Of a stretch of 10,235 nt of DNA, positions 7,701-10,235 are shown piece after piece. The position numbers and the translations under genes are program-made. This stretch comes from Hepatocystis sp. ex Piliocolobus tephrosceles (Eukaryota; Apicomplexa; Aconoidasida; Haemosporida; Plasmodiidae): the NCBI GenBank assembly GCA_902459845.2, contig CABPSV020000039.1, positions 1-10,235 of the forward strand. Direction: 5' to 3'. Below the pieces are notes generated by a model, which was not told the DNA's origin, made no database searches, and saw only the letters and a program-made list of their open reading frames with translations. How positions within the stretch are numbered: position 1 is the first letter of the stretch; every line of letters begins with the position of its first letter.

Positions 7701-9195
7701 AACCATAAGTGGCACAAATATTTTCTACATCTTTTAATTTATTAATTAAAATTGCATCTATTGGTGGAATATAATACATACTACCAAGTTTCATATCACA
7801 ATAAACTCGTAATACATTTTGTGCACATGGTGTTAATACATAATAAAAACCGGATGAAATATTGGGAAATATACTTTTTAAATGAATACAACTATCTGCT
7901 GGATATTCAGGTGTATGTCCTAATTCGTTAGTAGATGTAGTATCTATTAACATACTAATTGTATTTGATTTTATTATATTTTCTGTTTCATTTATTACGT
8001 CATAAATATTTCTTAATATAACATTTTTAATATTCATTATATCACTATATTTTTTTTCTTTTTCTGCTTTACATTTTTTCAATTGCGAATTTAACTTTTG
8101 TATATTTAACGCTTCATTTTGAATTTTTTCAGCATATTGTTGTAATTCCCCATCTAATTTTTTTAATTCTTTTCCTTCTTGTAAATTTACTTCTGATACA
8201 AATTCAAAAAAATATTTATCTCTTGCATCATCTGAATCTTTTATTGTATCACAATCATCTACAATTGTTTTTATTCTGTTACTATAAACAGAAATTTTTT
8301 TTATTCCATAACATAATAGATTACTACCTTCTTTATTATTATCGTTATATATCTCTGTGTTTAATTCTGTTGTTTTGTTACTAGGATGTATGTAATCTTC
8401 TTGAATTGCAAATTCAGGGTTAGGTGCCATTAATTGTAACTTAATATATTGAGCTTCTTTATTGTGTAAATTATTAATTGTATTTCGTAAAAAATTTGCT
8501 AAATTAGAACTAACTTCAAAATAATTCTCCCCATCAGCACTTAGCATAATCACATATTTAGTAGCTGGATATACCCAATCAATTATACATTTTTGTAATT
8601 TATATTTAGCACCTAAATTTATTTCAAAAAAAACAGAATCAGCTGCTGTATCTAAAGTAAAAGTTTGAGACAACCAAAAAGTATCTATATTACCATCTAT
8701 TGCTTTTCCAGGACTATAATTTTTATTTTGTCTAGATAAAGTAGAAGTAGCTTGTTTTTTCATAGCCACATCAGTACTACCTGATTTAGTACCATCTTGA
8801 GATAAACAAAAATTACCATCTCTTAACAATTTTAATTGATTGTTGGGTAGTAGTTGCCAATTACTACGACCGTCATTGTGTTCTAAACTGGCATTACAAT
8901 CTTCCATTATTATTTCTCCACCATTAGCTGTCAAATTATTTTTTAAAGTCATACATAAGTTACTTATCGGATTATATACCTGATTTTTTGCATTTAATTT
9001 CCATAAATCACGACCATCTAAATAAGACATAGCAGTAATACAACCATCTAATACTACTTCATTTGTTTCGTTAACTTGAAGACATAAATCTTGTGTTAAA
9101 CTCGTCATACCACTCTGTATTCTTAATGTGGGGTCTTTAGAACCTAGCACGTTCGTAAAATTTATGCCAAAATATTCATGGATTGCGTATCGCAT
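4729..9195 (-). CDS. CCp2: LCCL/lectin adhesive multidomain protein, CCp2 (LAP4) type
   Basis: 1488 residues from the first in-frame ATG. Order: ricin-B-like lectin (33-135; W65, W113), discoidin/F5-8C (148-305), coiled coil (335-390), fibrinogen-like Cys segment (436-585; C436, C457, C466 in VYCDM), LCCL (593-695; IRCPSNC, C652, AIHAG with H657), helical region (755-885), two concanavalin/levanase-like lectin domains (890-1065, 1087-1287), and two eight-Cys modules (1359-1409, 1430-1487). An Asn run lies at 968-974. This is the CCp1/CCp2 architecture; gene order next to the polyprenol reductase favours CCp2. In Plasmodium these secreted proteins form complexes in gametocytes/gametes or the ookinete crystalloid and are needed for sporozoite formation; P. 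berghei LAP4 is reported to be translationally repressed in female gametocytes. Oddity: no signal peptide is visible. The frame is open upstream to a TGA at 9271-9273, with an acceptor-like CAG at 9258-9260, so a 5' exon may be missing. Confidence 0.88.
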   Translation of the reverse strand: MRYAIHEYFGINFTNVLGSKDPTLRIQSGMTSLTQDLCLQVNETNEVVLDGCITAMSYLDGRDLWKLNAKNQVYNPISNLCMTLKNNLTANGGEIIMEDCNASLEHNDGRSNWQLLPNNQLKLLRDGNFCLSQDGTKSGSTDVAMKKQATSTLSRQNKNYSPGKAIDGNIDTFWLSQTFTLDTAADSVFFEINLGAKYKLQKCIIDWVYPATKYVIMLSADGENYFEVSSNLANFLRNTINNLHNKEAQYIKLQLMAPNPEFAIQEDYIHPSNKTTELNTEIYNDNNKEGSNLLCYGIKKISVYSNRIKTIVDDCDTIKDSDDARDKYFFEFVSEVNLQEGKELKKLDGELQQYAEKIQNEALNIQKLNSQLKKCKAEKEKKYSDIMNIKNVILRNIYDVINETENIIKSNTISMLIDTTSTNELGHTPEYPADSCIHLKSIFPNISSGFYYVLTPCAQNVLRVYCDMKLGSMYYIPPIDAILINKLKDVENICATYGLNPIHLHHESQIQSIKWLLHLMNIKKTVPLAIRNKTEDFFSLDMQENVQSIISKFGNPINNTFGINNEGITFFDSTNTEMGAFVCSDNLDSINLPEPFVNLNCQSTLKDAIEIEKILGYEYLIRCPSNCLEKGIEATVIGGGEGNIYSENSAICLSAIHAGVYDKHYLIYLRVVNALNEYEGIFQNGIISESFINGTDNSGNNQEQLGFKIFNVPPKCPNDKPGFNFVFVEMMDNIDTLYSKENIYMDVSTSNAINDLVTIVNKQVSSTDPTFLGLINKQVIKIVSNARRYLKPTEKYEKNIELLSNETLKDVQNVSHKIKVLSSKITSELNKRKYKLESLITERLRQTEFESWALTSVTDTIYDTFEIINVIELQKSKWELIDKPLNDGMVGKTLTQNVRIYYPYGENAIFNLFNGTYAFLRYKLFYDFIFSTHINVKGTGSVGLLFRVYDKYNYYMLELNNGSINNPNNNNNNNGFKRLLKVQNNEINELIIINENGFDQSTWFSIRIECIGTTIKINIIKTNKIIYNLPPPDIVINDDFQSAGTIGFYTYGISNVEFNKPMVESLECISKVRKQKQQISPLSCNIYQEFYVNKFFKSYDVYDPEGAIDGPSYWDFMNNIGNENHVIAQKSNIKGNETDKIPSLIILRNKICHNGILNFSIYPQCGNGDNSKNSNGIIGAVIKFSDINNYTLLEIGSTFTRIRQNVNGVFHLLAKSVISGYKENIWNKVTITFNNTSINVNTHDGLMTYPVFSLIGLNLKEGYQLGFTSYNCNMVAFSNILIHPFDFKPYSPFPSTISEEYMIPTFTKISEKHIKMRNDFNNTFKNDIYSDQTKADYTNSNEYDLSINNNKIKKDIYYCATHKDIVDRLTYCNKYDKDNPNCVKEFCKICCDNIETTNEENKNSCIHLCQHLDEHITKTSELLDYLNKTCKENSNNEFVESCKNDNNKDECLVEMCQMCCQSITIPKHLLTPNMNINSLINHCITMCE

Positions 9196-9623
9196 ACTTA
9201 TTTTTAATGATTTTGCTCTTATCACATGGTTGAATATTATGTTCTGTACGACGTTTCCTGTAAAGTGTAGTCATGTATGGGGAACCGTGTGTATATACAT
9301 GTGCATTTTGGCCCCATTTATTTTTTTGGCTCTCTATTTTTATTTATTTATTTTTTTATTTATTTATTTTTTTTTTTTTTATTTATCTATTTAGTTATTT
9401 ATTTATTAACTTATTTATTTATTTACCTATTTATTTATTCACCTATTTATTTATTCATTTATTTGTTGATCCATTTATTTGTTGATTCATTTATTTGTTG
9501 ATCCATTTATTTATTTACATACTCGCTTATTCATTTTTTTTTTTTTTTTTTTAAAGAATATACGTGAGCAAAGTTACCAGGATTAATACACCAAAATGAT
9601 ATAAAAACAATTTTTATATAATT
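9196..9623. promoter_or_regulatory. Divergent spacer shared by the CCp2-like gene and the third gene
   Basis: Both flanking genes are transcribed away from this stretch of about 430 bp, so it should contain both promoters unless there are distant 5' exons. The part at 9196-9315 is richer in G+C than the rest and may be 5' UTR or exon sequence of the minus-strand gene. The remainder is mostly (TTTA)n and a poly-T run at about 9533-9552. I recognise no transcription factor site. A three-codon upstream frame (ATG ATA TAA) lies at 9596-9604, before the start codon at 9624. Confidence 0.5.
9315..9520. repeat. Imperfect (TTTA)n microsatellite with TTTGTTGATCC variants
   Basis: Repeated ATTT units with increasing interruptions. 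The right part contains three ATTTGTTGAT(C/T)CATTT blocks (about 9460-9510), giving a higher-order 16-bp period. Long plus-strand frames here (Leu/Phe/Ile/Tyr repeats) are by-products of the repeat. Confidence 0.8.
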
Positions 9624-10235
9624 ATGGGTGAAGAACAAAAAAACTGTAACACTACTTTTATAAATAAAAGTTATACGGATAAAATTAAGTTGAATAAAAC
9701 CACATTAAAATTAAATAAAAATAACCATTTATTAAATGAACACAATGAGTGTAACAACCCTCACGTTTTATATGAGAAAAGGTGTTTAGAAGGAAATGAA
9801 AAAGCAGAAAAAAACGAAGGAGAATTAAAAAATTTAAAAGAAACAACTCTGTTTTGTTTACATCATAATATGAGTTACCCGAAAAAAAAAAGTACTGGAA
9901 CTGTTACTACAAAAGATTTTATTTTACAAGAACATAACAAGAATGTTACAAATATAATAAAAAATAATAATATAAAAAATAATAGTATAAAAAATAATAG
10001 TATAAAAAATAATAGTATAAAAAATAATAGTGTACAAAGTAAATATGATTACAATGATGTAATTAACAAAGTAAATGTGGTTAATATTGAATCAATTTTA
10101 AATACTAATTTAAGTGGAAATACTCATTTAAGTGGAAATACTCATTTAAATGAAAATACAAATTTAAGTGAAAATACAAATTTAAGTGGAAATACAAATT
10201 TAAGTGGAAATACAAATTTAAGTGGAAATACAAAT
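9624..10235 (+). CDS. Unrecognised Asn/Lys-rich protein, N-terminal 204 residues (runs off window)
   Basis: The frame is open from ATG 9624 to the last base without a stop, 204 codons, so the 3' end lies outside. The start MGEEQKNCNTTF has no hydrophobic segment and no signal peptide. Residues 1-110 are polar but not simple-repeat, with scattered Cys (C8, C44, C57, C81) and a Lys/Glu-rich middle. Residues 112-136 are five copies of IKNN(N/S). Residues 161-204 are at least seven copies of a six-residue unit T(N/H)L(S/N)(G/E)N and continue past the edge. Codon use is A/T-ending as in the neighbouring genes. I see no known domain. It is transcribed divergently from the CCp2-like gene. That it is coding is supported by repeat periods of 15 and 18 that keep frame, and by a non-repetitive N-terminal part free of stops. 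Confidence 0.75.
   Translation, partial: MGEEQKNCNTTFINKSYTDKIKLNKTTLKLNKNNHLLNEHNECNNPHVLYEKRCLEGNEKAEKNEGELKNLKETTLFCLHHNMSYPKKKSTGTVTTKDFILQEHNKNVTNIIKNNNIKNNSIKNNSIKNNSIKNNSVQSKYDYNDVINKVNVVNIESILNTNLSGNTHLSGNTHLNENTNLSENTNLSGNTNLSGNTNLSGNTN
9957..10031 (+). repeat. 15-bp coding tandem repeat (IKNNS), five units
   Basis: ATAAAAAATAATAGT is repeated four times after a first unit ending in AAT. It is in frame in the third gene. The last four units are identical at the DNA level, which suggests recent expansion. Confidence 0.9.
10104..10235 (+). repeat. 18-bp coding tandem repeat (TNLSGN), at least 7.3 units
   Basis: The unit is ACAAATTTAAGTGGAAAT with variants: His for Asn in units 2-3, Asn-Glu for Ser-Gly in unit 3, Glu for Gly in unit 4. 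Units 5-7 are identical, and the array reaches the window edge. Confidence 0.9.

Noticed and set aside
9128..9501. Three overlapping plus-strand hydrophobic open frames
   Set aside because: They are antisense to the 5' end of the CCp2-like gene and then read (TTTA)n repeats as Leu/Phe/Ile/Tyr; all three frames look alike.

Overview
The window looks like nuclear DNA of a malaria parasite (Plasmodium, probably not P. falciparum). The signs are extreme A+T content, long poly-A/poly-T tracts, (TA)n runs in introns and spacers, small introns with GT..AG borders, Asn/Lys-rich low-complexity protein segments, and an LCCL-domain protein of a type found only in apicomplexans. The species cannot be fixed from the sequence alone.

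Layout: 1-1015 is non-coding upstream DNA with a 15-bp minisatellite. 1016-3645 (+) is a nine-exon gene that I assembled by hand. It encodes a 293-residue membrane enzyme of the steroid 5-alpha-reductase / polyprenol reductase (SRD5A3/DFG10) family, which acts in dolichol synthesis. 3646-4728 is the spacer between two convergent genes. It holds several short tandem repeats and one unexplained island of ordinary-looking sequence (about 3883-4086). 4729-9195 (-) is one long exon for an LCCL/lectin adhesive protein of the CCp1/CCp2 type, with ricin-B, discoidin, fibrinogen-like, LCCL and two concanavalin-like domains and two C-terminal eight-cysteine modules. 9196-9623 is a short divergent spacer filled with (TTTA)n. 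9624-10235 (+) is the start of a third, unrecognised gene that leaves the window inside an 18-bp coding repeat.

From memory, in P. falciparum the polyprenol reductase gene (PF3D7_1455900) lies next to CCp2 (PF3D7_1455800). This order, not the domains alone, is why I favour CCp2/LAP4 over its paralogue CCp1. The genes have no operon relation: polyprenol reductase serves dolichol-dependent glycolipid assembly in the ER, and the CCp protein belongs to sexual-stage/mosquito-stage secreted complexes.

I found no clearly new system. The best leads are the island at 3883-4086, the regular 12-bp T/GCG array inside intron 2, the missing signal peptide of the CCp2-like gene, and its duplicated eight-cysteine tail.
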